From Bacteroidota bacterium (GTDB lineage: Bacteria > Bacteroidota > Bacteroidia > Sphingobacteriales > Sphingobacteriaceae), in contig JAEYZM010000022.1 in assembly GCA_023427985.1 (NCBI GenBank), positions 1-64,000 of the forward strand: DNA of 64,000 nucleotides, read 5' to 3'. The position numbers were made by a program, and so were the translations under genes. Below the pieces are notes generated by a model, which searched no databases, was not told where the DNA came from, and saw only the letters and a program-made list of their open reading frames with translations. Position 1 is the stretch's first letter. Each line of letters starts with the position of its first letter. This document shows, piece by piece, positions 8,879 to 18,153 of this stretch.

Positions 8879-9784
8879 ATGTCGACCAATTTAAAAGTCC
8901 ATTTAAGTTTATTCTTAGTAGCAGCAATTTATGCGGCCACGTTTAGTATTGCAAAATTAGTGATGCCTGCATACGTAGAACCAATGGGTTTAATAGGAAT
9001 TCGAGTTTGGGGTGCAATTGTATTGCTTTGGATTACGCATGCAATTTTTGTTAGAGAAAAGATTAGTGATAAAAAAGATTTCTTGGAGTTGATAAAATGT
9101 GCAGTGTTTGGAGTTGCGGCGAATATGCTTTTGTTTTTTAAAGGGCTAGCGATTACTACACCAATAAATGGTGCAATCTTAATGGTGACAACCCCATTGT
9201 TTGTTGGATTCTTTTCTTTTTTTGTATTGAAAGAGAGAGCCACAACATTGAAAATTGCTGGATTAATATTAGGTGTGATAGGAGCGGCAATGTTATTGGT
9301 TGGTCCAAAATTGAATTTTAGTTCTGAAACATTTGCTGGTGATTTATTGGTAACATTGAACGCGATTATTTATTCTTATTATTTAATAATAGCAAAACCA
9401 TTATTGCATAAATACAATCCTATTACAGTAATTAAATGGACATTCTTTTTTGGTGGATTAATGATTTTGCCCTTTTCATTACCTGAATTAAAAGAGGTGC
9501 AATGGCAAGATATACCAACAAACATTTGGTCGAGTATATTCTTTTTAATTGGAGGAGCTACCTTCCTTACATATCTATTAAACGGTTGGGCATTACGTCA
9601 TGCTAATTCATCATTGGTTGGTGCATATATATATTTACAGCCAATTCTTGCAAGTGTTTTTGCCATTATCTTAGGTAAAGATGAGTTAACTTGGCATAAA
9701 GTTATATTTGGATTAGTAATATTTCTTGGTGTATATATGGTAAGCTTGCCAGCAAGTCTTCCTGTGAATAGGGATAAAAACTGA
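8879..9784 (+). CDS. DMT superfamily EamA transporter
   Basis: A 301-residue integral membrane protein made almost wholly of hydrophobic segments, about ten, forming two tandem EamA repeats (roughly residues 5-140 and 150-290). Typical signs are the KLVMPAYVEPMGLIGIR segment after helix 1, the inter-repeat GPKLNFSS and the second-repeat WALRHANSSLVGAY. EamA members export metabolites or amino acids, but the substrate cannot be assigned. It starts 6 bp after the acyltransferase stop and is likely in the same transcript. Confidence 0.85.
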   Translation: MSTNLKVHLSLFLVAAIYAATFSIAKLVMPAYVEPMGLIGIRVWGAIVLLWITHAIFVREKISDKKDFLELIKCAVFGVAANMLLFFKGLAITTPINGAILMVTTPLFVGFFSFFVLKERATTLKIAGLILGVIGAAMLLVGPKLNFSSETFAGDLLVTLNAIIYSYYLIIAKPLLHKYNPITVIKWTFFFGGLMILPFSLPELKEVQWQDIPTNIWSSIFFLIGGATFLTYLLNGWALRHANSSLVGAYIYLQPILASVFAIILGKDELTWHKVIFGLVIFLGVYMVSLPASLPVNRDKN

Positions 9785-9800
9785 TATCTGAGAATATTCC

Positions 9801-9808
9801 TATCTTTG
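9801..9808 (+). promoter_or_regulatory. Possible -7 box for yicC-gmk-nadD
   Basis: TATCTTTG matches TAnnTTTG and lies 15 nt before the yicC ATG. No TTTG is found at the expected -33 position, so it may be a chance match. If real it separates yicC-gmk-nadD from the lipid genes upstream. Confidence 0.35.
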
Positions 9809-9822
9809 AACAAATTACAAAT

Positions 9823-10698
9823 ATGTTAAAGTCGATGACTGGATTCGGACTTGCAAGTTCCGAATACATGCAAAAAAAAATTACAGTTGAGATTCGTTCC
9901 TTGAATAGTAAGTTTCTGGAATTGAATATCAAGCTTCCAAAAAACTATTCTGAAAAAGAAAGTTTGTTGAGAAACGATTGTGTGAAATTTATTGAACGTG
10001 GTAAGGCAAATGTTTCAATAACATTGGATCAACAAAATCTTATTGATGAAAGCAGAGCAATAAATAAAGATTTATTCAAATCATATTACAATCAATTAAA
10101 GAGTCTTGCCAATGAATTGGGTGAAAAAGATGTAAACATTTTTGCTAATACGCTGAGTATACCAGATGTATTCAATACACAAGAAGCTGCGGCTGATGAA
10201 GAAGAATGGAAAACCATTTATAAATTATTTTTAGAAGCAGTTGAAAATTTCAACCGTTTTAGAATAGACGAAGGCAATACATTATCGACAGATTTAGTAA
10301 AACGTATTCAAAATATTTTAAGTTCTATTAAAGAAGTTGAAAAGTTTGAATCGAATCGAATTCCTGTTGTAAAAGAAAAGTTAAATCAATTATTGGCAGA
10401 TCAGGTTGGAGTTGAAAACATCGACAATAACAGATTAGAGCAGGAGTTAATTTATTACATAGAGAAATTTGATATTACAGAAGAAAAAATTCGCTTAGCA
10501 AGTCATTGCAATTATTTCTTAGATGTGATGAAAGAGAAAGAAGCGAATGGTAAAAAACTTGGATTCATATCGCAAGAAATAGGAAGAGAAATTAATACCA
10601 TGGGTTCAAAAGCCAATGATGCTAATATTCAAAAGATAGTGGTAGGGATGAAAGATGAGTTGGAAAAAATAAAAGAACAATTATTAAATATTATTTAA
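9823..10698 (+). CDS. yicC: YicC family endoribonuclease
   Basis: Member of the YicC/YloC family, which in other bacteria acts as an endoribonuclease affecting small-RNA turnover and stationary-phase survival. The 291-residue protein has the invariant N-terminus LKSMTGFGLAS, the YicC-like N-terminal domain with EIRSLNSKFLE and the C-terminal DUF1732 block with FISQEIGREINTMGSKANDANI. Length is normal. It is followed by gmk after 25 bp, a very common pairing. The function in Bacteroidota itself has not, to my knowledge, been tested. Confidence 0.93.
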   Translation: MLKSMTGFGLASSEYMQKKITVEIRSLNSKFLELNIKLPKNYSEKESLLRNDCVKFIERGKANVSITLDQQNLIDESRAINKDLFKSYYNQLKSLANELGEKDVNIFANTLSIPDVFNTQEAAADEEEWKTIYKLFLEAVENFNRFRIDEGNTLSTDLVKRIQNILSSIKEVEKFESNRIPVVKEKLNQLLADQVGVENIDNNRLEQELIYYIEKFDITEEKIRLASHCNYFLDVMKEKEANGKKLGFISQEIGREINTMGSKANDANIQKIVVGMKDELEKIKEQLLNII

Positions 10699-10723
10699 TG
10701 ATAGCAATACGCTATTCGAACAA

Positions 10724-11293
10724 ATGGATAAGCAAGGTAAATTAATTATATTTTCGGCACCTTCAGGAGCAGGCAAAACAACAATTGTTAAGCATTTGCT
10801 AAGTAGGTTTGATAACATCAAATTTTCTATTTCTGCTACTACGCGTGAGTTAAGAGGTGAAGAGCAAAATGCTAAAGATTATTACTTTATTAGTAAAGAA
10901 GACTTCCTACATAAAGTGGCAAAGCACGAATTTGTAGAGTTTGAGGAAGTATATTCGGGTACATTTTATGGAACCTTAAAATCAGAAATTCAAAGAATTT
11001 GGAACGATGGAAATCATGTGATCTTTGATTTAGATGTTGAAGGAGGATTACGATTAAAGAAAAAATATGGAGAACATGCCTTGGCTATATTTGTTCAGCC
11101 ACCGTCACTTGATGTATTGATAGAAAGATTAAGAGGTAGAGGTACAGATTCCGAAGAAAAATTACAAGAACGAATAGCAAAGGCTTCGAAAGAATTGTCC
11201 TATGCAGATAAGTTCGATGTAATCTTAAAAAATTATGATTTAGAAATTGCTTGTAATGAAGCAGAACAATTGGTTCGTGAATTTTTAAAGTAA
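10724..11293 (+). CDS. gmk: Guanylate kinase
   Basis: Phosphorylates GMP to GDP with ATP. The 189-residue protein has the P-loop APSGAGKTTI at residues 12-21, the GMP-binding segment SISATTRE and the typical YYFISKEDF and EFVEFEEVYSGTFYGT motifs, plus a lid region with RLRGRGTD. The stop overlaps the nadD start by one base (TAATG at 11291-11295), so the two are translationally coupled. Confidence 0.97.
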   Translation: MDKQGKLIIFSAPSGAGKTTIVKHLLSRFDNIKFSISATTRELRGEEQNAKDYYFISKEDFLHKVAKHEFVEFEEVYSGTFYGTLKSEIQRIWNDGNHVIFDLDVEGGLRLKKKYGEHALAIFVQPPSLDVLIERLRGRGTDSEEKLQERIAKASKELSYADKFDVILKNYDLEIACNEAEQLVREFLK

Positions 11294-11865
11294 TGAAAGT
11301 AGGATTATTCTTCGGCTCATTTAATCCAATTCATATAGGACATATGATTATTGCAAATTATATGTCACAGTTTACAGAGCTTGATAAAGTTTGGTTGATC
11401 GTTTCACCTCATAATCCATTAAAGGATAAATCGTATTTAATTAATGCATACGATCGCGTAGAAATGTGTAAGCTGGCTTTTGAAGATCACCCATCAATTA
11501 GTGTAAGCGATATAGAATTACATTTACCTACACCTTCCTATACAATTGATACATTAACTTACTTAAAAGAAAAATATCCAGAACACGAGTTTTCATTAAT
11601 CATGGGTGCCGACAATTTAAGTAGTTTAAAGAAGTGGAAAAATTATGAAGTTCTACTTAGAGATTATCAGTTTTATGTGTACCCTCGATTGAAAGAAAGC
11701 ACATCAGAATATCTGAACCATACGAACGTGCATGTAACTGAAACACCTATCATGGAACTTTCCTCAACATTCATTCGCAAAGCAATAAAAGATCAAAAAG
11801 ACATTAGATATTTTGTACCAGATAAGGTGTTGAATTTTATTGAAGCTAAATCGCTTTATAAATAA
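11293..11865 (+). CDS. nadD: Nicotinate-nucleotide adenylyltransferase
   Basis: Adenylates nicotinate mononucleotide in NAD synthesis. The 190-residue protein has the nucleotidyltransferase motif GSFNPIHIGH at residues 8-17 with the HxGH pair, the segment VSPHNPLKDK, and the C-terminal ELSSTFIRKAI (the SSTxIR signature). It ends exactly one base before the stop codon of the convergent glucosaminidase gene at 11866, so there is no intergenic terminator. A separate NAD salvage pair (pnuC and a NadR-type kinase) lies near 22.4-23.5 kb. Confidence 0.95.
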   Translation: MKVGLFFGSFNPIHIGHMIIANYMSQFTELDKVWLIVSPHNPLKDKSYLINAYDRVEMCKLAFEDHPSISVSDIELHLPTPSYTIDTLTYLKEKYPEHEFSLIMGADNLSSLKKWKNYEVLLRDYQFYVYPRLKESTSEYLNHTNVHVTETPIMELSSTFIRKAIKDQKDIRYFVPDKVLNFIEAKSLYK

Positions 11866-12573
11866 TTATTTAACACGTATCTTTTCCCCAATATATATAC
11901 TGTTATCGGATTTATTATTCATCTTCTTTAACTCTTCAAAGTCGATGTTGTATTTTTTTGAAATAGAGTACAAAGTATCGCCCTTTTGCACTTCATGATA
12001 TTCATATTTATCTTTTGGTTTTTTTGCTACTGCTTTCTCTAGTTTTTCTTCACGTTTGATTCTTTTTGCCGCTTTACGTTCATCGTATTGATAGAGTTCA
12101 TAGCGTTCAATTAAATTAATCAGTAGTTGAGCATACTGGGGGTTTGTGGCATAACCTGCTTCTTTTAATCCATTTGCCCAAGCTTTATAATCGCGTTTCT
12201 TGTATTCAAATAAAAATTTATATCGATCTCTATTTGCAATAAACTCAGAATGGTCCCTGTAGGAATGTTCTACTTTTCTGTATCTCCTAAAGCACTCATC
12301 TTTTTTATCATCGTCCATTCTCATTGTTCTACCTGTCCAATCTGAAGCACATTTAATTCCAAAATGATTTTTCCCTTTTCGTGCTAATTTACTTTTGCCA
12401 TTACCTGATTCCAATATTCCTTGAGCTAATGTGATACTAGCAGGAATATCATATTTCTTCATTTCTTTAATGGCAATTTTTCTATATTTTTTAATATACG
12501 CCTCGGTATCATCTGCAAATAAATCAGAATTAATAGCAAGGATTACCAATATTAATAGTAGGACTTTTCTCAT
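11866..12573 (-). CDS. Secreted glucosaminidase with LysM domain (copy 2)
   Basis: A peptidoglycan hydrolase of the FlgJ/glucosaminidase fold exported by an N-terminal signal peptide (residues 1-20, LLLILVILAINSDLFA). The catalytic glutamate is in the segment LAQGILESGNGKSKLA near residue 48, followed by NHFGIKC and KVEHSYRDHSEF. A Lys/Glu-rich linker leads to one LysM repeat at the C-terminus (VQKGDTLYSISKKYNI ... GEKIRVK), which binds glycan. Its ATG overlaps the stop of the paralogue upstream by ATGA. It probably trims peptidoglycan during growth or separation; which of the two copies does what cannot be told. Confidence 0.9.
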   Translation of the reverse strand: MRKVLLLILVILAINSDLFADDTEAYIKKYRKIAIKEMKKYDIPASITLAQGILESGNGKSKLARKGKNHFGIKCASDWTGRTMRMDDDKKDECFRRYRKVEHSYRDHSEFIANRDRYKFLFEYKKRDYKAWANGLKEAGYATNPQYAQLLINLIERYELYQYDERKAAKRIKREEKLEKAVAKKPKDKYEYHEVQKGDTLYSISKKYNIDFEELKKMNNKSDNSIYIGEKIRVK

Positions 12574-13319
12574 GGTATAATGAGCTTTTGTTTGGGTTTG
12601 ATAAGATTCGATTTTAACTTATTGGCATTCTTAATTTTTATAGCACTTGTCTTATATTTATGTGCAATGGTTGATAGAGATTCTCCTTTACGAACGATAT
12701 GATACTTCGCTTCTTTCTTAAGCTCAGCTTTCTTCTCTATGTGTATTTGTTGAGTATCTATATTAATTGAATCGGCTTGAAGCGACAATTCATTCTGTTC
12801 TAAGCTATCGACGAGGTCGAATCGATGCAAATTATTCTGTTCAATAGTTCTTATTAAATGGGCTGCATAATATCTACTAGATGCATATCCTGCACGTTGT
12901 AAACCATAAGCCCATTTTTTATAATCTGTTCTTTTATAGGTAAAAAGTTTGGTGTAATTTTTATTGTTTGTTAGAAACCTTGATCGGTCTTTAAAAGCCT
13001 CTTCAACCGTATTGTATTTTCTAAAACAAGAATTACGTTTATTTCCATTTCTATAATATTTTTTGCCTGTCCATGTAGAACCACATTTTACACCAAAATG
13101 ATTGTTTGCATTGCGTGCCAATTGACTCGTGCCGTTTGCCGATTCGTGCATTCCTTGAGCTAATGTAATGCTTGCCGGTATACCAGTTAGTAGCATTTCT
13201 TGAATCGCGAGCTCCTTATATTTTTCAATATATAAATTTGCGGTACTGTTTTTGTTTTGAGCAAACAGTGAATGTGAAAGACAAATTAATGCAAGAATGA
13301 ATTTGTCGATGAGTCTCAT
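12570..13319 (-). CDS. Secreted glucosaminidase with LysM domain (copy 1)
   Basis: A paralogue of the gene at 11866-12573 with the same order: signal peptide (FILALICLSHSLFA), glucosaminidase domain with the active-site region LAQGMHESANGTSQLA and NHFGVKCG, linker, and one C-terminal LysM (VRKGESLSTIAHKYKT). I prefer the ATG at 13319 (249 residues); a GTG two codons upstream is also in frame. The two genes overlap by four bases and form a two-gene transcript. The first copy has MHES where the second has ILES at the catalytic Glu, and both keep the glutamate. It diverges from the gene at 13354, with only 34 bp between them. Confidence 0.88.
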   Translation of the reverse strand: MRLIDKFILALICLSHSLFAQNKNSTANLYIEKYKELAIQEMLLTGIPASITLAQGMHESANGTSQLARNANNHFGVKCGSTWTGKKYYRNGNKRNSCFRKYNTVEEAFKDRSRFLTNNKNYTKLFTYKRTDYKKWAYGLQRAGYASSRYYAAHLIRTIEQNNLHRFDLVDSLEQNELSLQADSINIDTQQIHIEKKAELKKEAKYHIVRKGESLSTIAHKYKTSAIKIKNANKLKSNLIKPKQKLIIP

Positions 13320-13353
13320 ATGCACAAGATAATAATTTTTTTTATTTTTAAGG

Positions 13354-14325
13354 ATGATGCGATTTAAGTCTTTGTTAATTATTGTATTTATGAGTGTAAA
13401 TCTATATGCTCAAGATACAAAAGATGCAGTTTTTTTTGGTACAATAAAAAATTTCAAAAACAGTAAAATATATCTAAGTTTTAGAAACAATCCCATCGAT
13501 ACCATAGATACTCGAATTGAAATTAAACTGAATGATAAGAATCAATTTTACGAGAGCTATCAGTTATCAAAAGCAATTGATGCAAAATTAATTTTAGATA
13601 AAGATACTTTAGGCTTATACATGAGTCCATCTGAATCTATAGAACTTCAATACGATTATAAAAAGAAAAATGCCAATTATATTTCAAAGTATAATAACAA
13701 TAAGTTTCTTTTTGAATTTAATTATTTCTATAACGATATTGAAAAGCTGAAAAGCAAATCAAATCTAGATTTTATAGAATTTTCTGCGGAGCTCGAAAAA
13801 TTAAAAACCAAACACTTAGAACAATTAAATCAATTTAATAGTAAATTTATTTTAGCAGGTGATTTTATAAAACTACAAAAACTAAAATATATTTATCAAA
13901 TAGCAAATGAGAAATATGAATTTTTAAAACACAAGAATTTACTTGAATTAAAATACAGTAATTCAAAAGAATTTGAACCTTATTTATTTTATGAAAGCCT
14001 TTCAAGCAATCAGCCTGAGTATTTATTAATTAAAGAATATAGAACTTATTTAATTAACAATATATACTATAAATTCTATCAGTCTGATTTAAAAAATTTA
14101 ACCGAGCAAGAACAAATGAGGTTAAAATTTGACTTAGCAATGAATACCTATGAGGGTAGAGAACAACATTATGTACTAACGTATATATTAGGAGATTTAC
14201 TAGATCAATATACGTATTTGTATGTAAAGACTTTAATTTCTGAGTACATGTCTACCATACGGAATCAGGAGTATAGGTCTTATATCGATATAAAAATACA
14301 AAAGGCTATACGTCGACTTGAGTAG
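13354..14325 (+). CDS. TlpA-like N-terminal domain protein lacking thioredoxin domain
   Basis: A 323-residue secreted protein with a signal peptide (residues 1-20, ending LYAQ) and a very AT-rich gene. The first 110 residues (FFGTIKNFKNSKIYLSF ... GLYMSPSESIELQYDY) resemble the beta-rich N-terminal domain that precedes thioredoxin in many Bacteroidota TlpA-type proteins; the helical middle also fits. However, the protein stops (AIRRLE) just where the thioredoxin fold would begin, and has no CxxC. The stop lies inside the 3' end of hutG (20-bp convergent overlap). An AAGGA lies just upstream of the ATG. It may be a truncated TlpA protein or a family that never had the domain; I judge the homology as moderate. 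Confidence 0.65.
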   Translation: MMRFKSLLIIVFMSVNLYAQDTKDAVFFGTIKNFKNSKIYLSFRNNPIDTIDTRIEIKLNDKNQFYESYQLSKAIDAKLILDKDTLGLYMSPSESIELQYDYKKKNANYISKYNNNKFLFEFNYFYNDIEKLKSKSNLDFIEFSAELEKLKTKHLEQLNQFNSKFILAGDFIKLQKLKYIYQIANEKYEFLKHKNLLELKYSNSKEFEPYLFYESLSSNQPEYLLIKEYRTYLINNIYYKFYQSDLKNLTEQEQMRLKFDLAMNTYEGREQHYVLTYILGDLLDQYTYLYVKTLISEYMSTIRNQEYRSYIDIKIQKAIRRLE

Positions 14326-15322
14326 CTTTGATAAAATCGCTAATTAGATAAACGATTGATTTTTGTAAAAGATATAATTCATTTTGATTTTGAGTTAAGT
14401 CTGAAGATGCCTCTGTTATATGAAGGTAGGGTGGATTGAGCAATGAAGCTGCTTGATGTATTATTGCCCGCCCTTCATTAAAAGTAAAGCCTGTGTCCGA
14501 CATAGCTGAGCTTGTCATCGATTGAATACTGTCCATATCAAATTCAAGAGCACATGGAGATTCAATTAAAAAATTTACCAAACTATTTAATGAATGTTCT
14601 ATGGAGTATCTTTTTCGAATTAATATGTCTTCTAAACTGATATATTGAAGATCTGGATTTTGGTCAATTTCGTTTAAAATATTTTCTGAATTATAATTCT
14701 CATGTAATCCAAAAATTCCATATCGATTTAAATAATTATTTTCTTTCGCATATCTAAATCCATTACCACTATGTCTACCTTCTTGAATTCTAAAGTCTGA
14801 ATGCGCATCAATGTTTAAACAATTTACTTTAGCACCCAAACTTTTTGATAAAGCCATTAGTAAGGGATAGGAATTATTATGTCCGCCTCCAACAACAATC
14901 AATTTTTTCCCAGCAGCAAATATTTTATAACATAATTCAAACACTAATTTGTCTATTTGCTCAACAGATTCTCGTAATTCAGAAATCGTTTTTCTTTCAA
15001 TGTTTTCATACAGCTCATTAAACTCCAATTGACCAAGAATTAAAATTTTATTTGTGTCGATGTATCTGTTTGATTGAATGGATAAAAGACTAGATAAAAT
15101 TTTTTCAAAAGTATATCTCGCACCAGCACGACCATAATTTGCGCGTATACCAATATCTTCTGCTATACCTAAAATAACATAATCAAATTTTTCTGATTGA
15201 ATTTGCTCTTCCCAATTTTCAGAATTTGCAAAGCTGATATTCTGCCCCCATTTAGTTTCGTTGGCACGAATAGTAAATAGTTGTGATACATCGGCATTCG
15301 AATATGTTTTTAATTGCTTCAT
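14306..15322 (-). CDS. hutG: Formimidoylglutamase, arginase family
   Basis: Hydrolyses N-formimidoyl-glutamate to glutamate and formamide, the last step of one histidine-degradation route. The 338-residue protein keeps all six manganese ligands of the arginase fold: His148 in VVGGGHNN, Asp172, His174 and Asp176 in IDAHSDF, Asp262 and Asp264 in EFDMDSI. Its ATG overlaps the hutI stop by one base (TAATG), so the pair is coupled. Its 3' end overlaps the convergent gene at 13354-14325 by 20 bp. hutH and hutU are not in the window. A second arginase-fold protein at 38285 lacks two of these ligands. Confidence 0.88.
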   Translation of the reverse strand: MKQLKTYSNADVSQLFTIRANETKWGQNISFANSENWEEQIQSEKFDYVILGIAEDIGIRANYGRAGARYTFEKILSSLLSIQSNRYIDTNKILILGQLEFNELYENIERKTISELRESVEQIDKLVFELCYKIFAAGKKLIVVGGGHNNSYPLLMALSKSLGAKVNCLNIDAHSDFRIQEGRHSGNGFRYAKENNYLNRYGIFGLHENYNSENILNEIDQNPDLQYISLEDILIRKRYSIEHSLNSLVNFLIESPCALEFDMDSIQSMTSSAMSDTGFTFNEGRAIIHQAASLLNPPYLHITEASSDLTQNQNELYLLQKSIVYLISDFIKATQVDV

Positions 15323-16563
15323 TATTTGCCTTTAATAAATACTCGTTCAATATGGTCGGAGCCAAATGCATAAGGTATATATGCTAGGCTTGGAATGTTT
15401 TTAGTTAAAATAATATTTGCAACTTTTCCTTTGCTAATGCTGCCTGCTTCTTGCGCAATTTCCATAGCATGTGCAGCATTTATTGTGCAAGCATTTAATG
15501 CTTCTTCGGGTGTCATTTTTAATTGTGTGCAAGCAAGGGATAAAATGAATGGCATATTACCGCTGGGCGATGATCCTGGATTATAATCCGACGCCAATGC
15601 AATTGCAAGTCCTGCATCAATCATTTTCCTAGCAGGTTGATATTCCAATCCTAAGAAATATGCTGCAGAAGGTAGAATGGTACCAATGGTTTTTGAATGA
15701 AGCAAACAATTGATTTCTTCTTCGCCTACGCATTCTAAATGATCAACAGAAACAGCATTGTATTTTACTCCAACTTGAATCCCGCCAGAATAATTTAATT
15801 GATTTGCATGAATTTTTGGTTTCAATCCATACTTGGCACCTGCTTCTAAAATTTGTGCAGTTTCATCGACACTAAAGAAACCAAATTCACAAAACACATC
15901 AATGTAATCTGCTAAATTTTCTTTTGCAATTTCAGGTAACATCTCATTAATAATTAGGTCGATGTATCCCTGATGATTTTCTCTATATTCTAGAGGATAA
16001 GCATGTGCGGCTAAAAAGTTTGACTTAATAATTAGGTCAGTTTCCTTTTTTAATCGTTTGATTACCCGCAACATTTTTAATTCCGATTGGGTATTTAAAC
16101 CATAGCCACTTTTTATTTCTATTGCTGCTGTACCTTTTGACTTTACTTCTTGAATTCTTCTTATGGCAGAATCGAAAAGTTCATCTTCGGAAGTGTTATG
16201 TAGTTTTTTAGCTGAGTTTAAAATACCTCCACCTCTTTTTGCAATCTCTTCATAACTCAAGCCCTTGATACGATCAACAAATTCATTCTCTCTACTACCT
16301 GCAAAAACGATATGAGTATGTGAATCACAAAATGCAGGTAAAACAATTTTATCTTTTGCATCGATATAATCATCGAAATCATTTGTGTCGATGTATTCCT
16401 CAATGTCTAGCATGCTTCCGTAATTATCAATACGTCCATCTTTAATGCTTAGCCAAGCATTATCAATTGTATTTAATTTAGATAAATCGGAGCCTTTTAG
16501 TGGACTCGTATTGTTCTCTAAAATACCTACTAATGATTTTATATTTTTTAATAATAAAGACAT
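15322..16563 (-). CDS. hutI: Imidazolonepropionase
   Basis: Opens the imidazolone ring to give formimidoyl-glutamate, the substrate of the next gene. The 413-residue amidohydrolase has the metal pair in FCDSHTHIVFAG near residue 77, RIKGLSYEEIAKRGGGI near 97, AIEIKSGYGL near 147, FLAAHAYP near 184, the HANQLNYSGG metal His near 252, SVDHLE near 272 and ASDYNPGSSP near 323. All are standard for HutI. It lies one base after the exonuclease gene and is coupled to hutG. Confidence 0.95.
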   Translation of the reverse strand: MSLLLKNIKSLVGILENNTSPLKGSDLSKLNTIDNAWLSIKDGRIDNYGSMLDIEEYIDTNDFDDYIDAKDKIVLPAFCDSHTHIVFAGSRENEFVDRIKGLSYEEIAKRGGGILNSAKKLHNTSEDELFDSAIRRIQEVKSKGTAAIEIKSGYGLNTQSELKMLRVIKRLKKETDLIIKSNFLAAHAYPLEYRENHQGYIDLIINEMLPEIAKENLADYIDVFCEFGFFSVDETAQILEAGAKYGLKPKIHANQLNYSGGIQVGVKYNAVSVDHLECVGEEEINCLLHSKTIGTILPSAAYFLGLEYQPARKMIDAGLAIALASDYNPGSSPSGNMPFILSLACTQLKMTPEEALNACTINAAHAMEIAQEAGSISKGKVANIILTKNIPSLAYIPYAFGSDHIERVFIKGK

Positions 16564-16564
16564 G

Positions 16565-17332
16565 CTATTTTAATTCTAAAAGAATTGGACAATGGTCGGA
16601 ATGTATTGCTTCAGATAGTATCGCCGCTCTTTTTAAACGTTTTTCTAATTCTTTACTTGCTAAATGATAATCAATTCTCCAACCTAAATTTTTCGAACGT
16701 GCACCAGCTCTAAAACTCCACCATGTATAATGGTGTGGATCTTGATTGAAATATCTAAAAGTATCTATGAAACCATTATTTATAAATTCTTCCATCCATT
16801 CTCTTTCTTCAGGTAAAAATCCAGAAGAATTCGCATTAGATTTTGGGTTATGAATATCTATAGGTTTATGACAAATATTGTAATCGCCGGAAATAATTAA
16901 ATCTGGATATTTCCATTTTAACTCATGGATATAAGGTTTGAAGAAATCCATAAATTCAAATTTGATATTTTGTCGGTCATCACCACTAGAACCAGATGGT
17001 AAATAAACACTCATAACAGAAAGGTCATCAAAATCGGCGCGAATAATTCTACCTTCAAAATCGTAAAGCTCATGACCACATCCATATTCTATATGATTGG
17101 GTTTTTTCTTACTTAAAATTGCAACACCACTATATCCTTTTTTTTGTGCTGGATACCAAAAATGGTGATAACCCAGGTCTTCAATCATTTTCAGTTCAAG
17201 TTCAATTTGCTCTGGTTGCGCTTTGATTTCTTGTAAGCAAACCACATCGGCATCGCTTGCTTGTAACCAACTCAACCAATTTTTGCTAATTGCAGATCGA
17301 ATACCATTTACATTGTAAGATATTATTTTCAT
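16565..17332 (-). CDS. xth: Exodeoxyribonuclease III / AP endonuclease
   Basis: Cleaves at abasic sites and trims 3' ends in base-excision repair. The 255-residue protein shows the exonuclease-endonuclease-phosphatase fold: N-terminal ISYNVNGIRSA, the metal Glu in VCLQEIKA near residue 36, SGDYNICHKPIDIHNPK near 147, WWSFRAGARSKNLGWRIDY near 207 and the final SDHCPI with catalytic Asp-His. Its ATG overlaps the cyclophilin stop by ATGA. It belongs to the run mfd - 18154 - cyclophilin - xth - hutI - hutG. Confidence 0.94.
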   Translation of the reverse strand: MKIISYNVNGIRSAISKNWLSWLQASDADVVCLQEIKAQPEQIELELKMIEDLGYHHFWYPAQKKGYSGVAILSKKKPNHIEYGCGHELYDFEGRIIRADFDDLSVMSVYLPSGSSGDDRQNIKFEFMDFFKPYIHELKWKYPDLIISGDYNICHKPIDIHNPKSNANSSGFLPEEREWMEEFINNGFIDTFRYFNQDPHHYTWWSFRAGARSKNLGWRIDYHLASKELEKRLKRAAILSEAIHSDHCPILLELK

Positions 17333-18120
17333 TTATCTTCTTGTTCTGTCTTTTTAGATTTTTTTTGATCATCGGCTGTACCTACTTCTGAAACAGGATT
17401 TTTATCGGCCTTAGTTTTTGATTTTTTTTTAGGTTTAAATTTCTTCAAGATTTTAGCTTGAATAATTTTAACATCTTCATTTGGCCTGTTCATTGGATTA
17501 GTTGGAACTGCTGCAATTTTATCTAAAACATCGAAGCCTGATACTAATTCTCCATAGACGGTGTAATTATTATCTAAGTGTGGAGTTCCCCCAATTGTTT
17601 TATAGATTTCTTTTTGTTCTGCTGTGTAAGACCATCCATTTGATTTTTGCATGCGATCTAAGTCTGAATCGGTAAATGTTCTACCTTGAACGATGTAAAA
17701 CTGACAATTGCTACTTGCTTTTTGAGGATTACCATCACGTGCAGCTGCCAATGCACCTTTTTTATGAATTAAATTCGCATTAAACTCTGCAGGAATTCGT
17801 TCTCCAGGCAAAGAACCCGAGCCTAAAGCTGCTTCAGGCTTTGCGTTTTTAGACAAAGGGTCGCCACCTTGAATCATAAATGCATTGATTACTCTATGAA
17901 ATAACACACCATCATAGAAACCTTCCTTTGTTAACTTTAAAAAGTTTTCAGTATGCAATGGTGTTTCATCGTACAATTTCAAAACCATTGTTCCCATGGT
18001 GGTTTTCATTTCTACATAGCTTGGTTTTGATTTCTTTTTTTTCTTGTCTTTTTTAGGTGCAGCTAAAACTACATTTGTAATAATTAATAGTGCAAGTAAA
18101 ATTCGAATAGATCTTATCAT
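17329..18120 (-). CDS. Secreted cyclophilin-type peptidyl-prolyl isomerase
   Basis: Catalyses proline isomerisation in exported proteins. The 263-residue protein has a signal peptide (residues 1-20, ending VVLA) and a cyclophilin domain at about 36-225 with FHRVINAFMIQGGDP, SQFYIVQGR-like SNCQFYIVQG and NNYTVYGELVSG. The mature N-terminus is lysine-rich (KKDKKKKKSK) and the C-terminal 35 residues form a charged tail. It is coupled to xth by a 4-bp overlap. Periplasmic localisation is inferred from the signal peptide. Confidence 0.92.
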   Translation of the reverse strand: MIRSIRILLALLIITNVVLAAPKKDKKKKKSKPSYVEMKTTMGTMVLKLYDETPLHTENFLKLTKEGFYDGVLFHRVINAFMIQGGDPLSKNAKPEAALGSGSLPGERIPAEFNANLIHKKGALAAARDGNPQKASSNCQFYIVQGRTFTDSDLDRMQKSNGWSYTAEQKEIYKTIGGTPHLDNNYTVYGELVSGFDVLDKIAAVPTNPMNRPNEDVKIIQAKILKKFKPKKKSKTKADKNPVSEVGTADDQKKSKKTEQEDK

Positions 18121-18153
18121 GGTTTATAATTTTAATTAAATATAAAACTTAAT

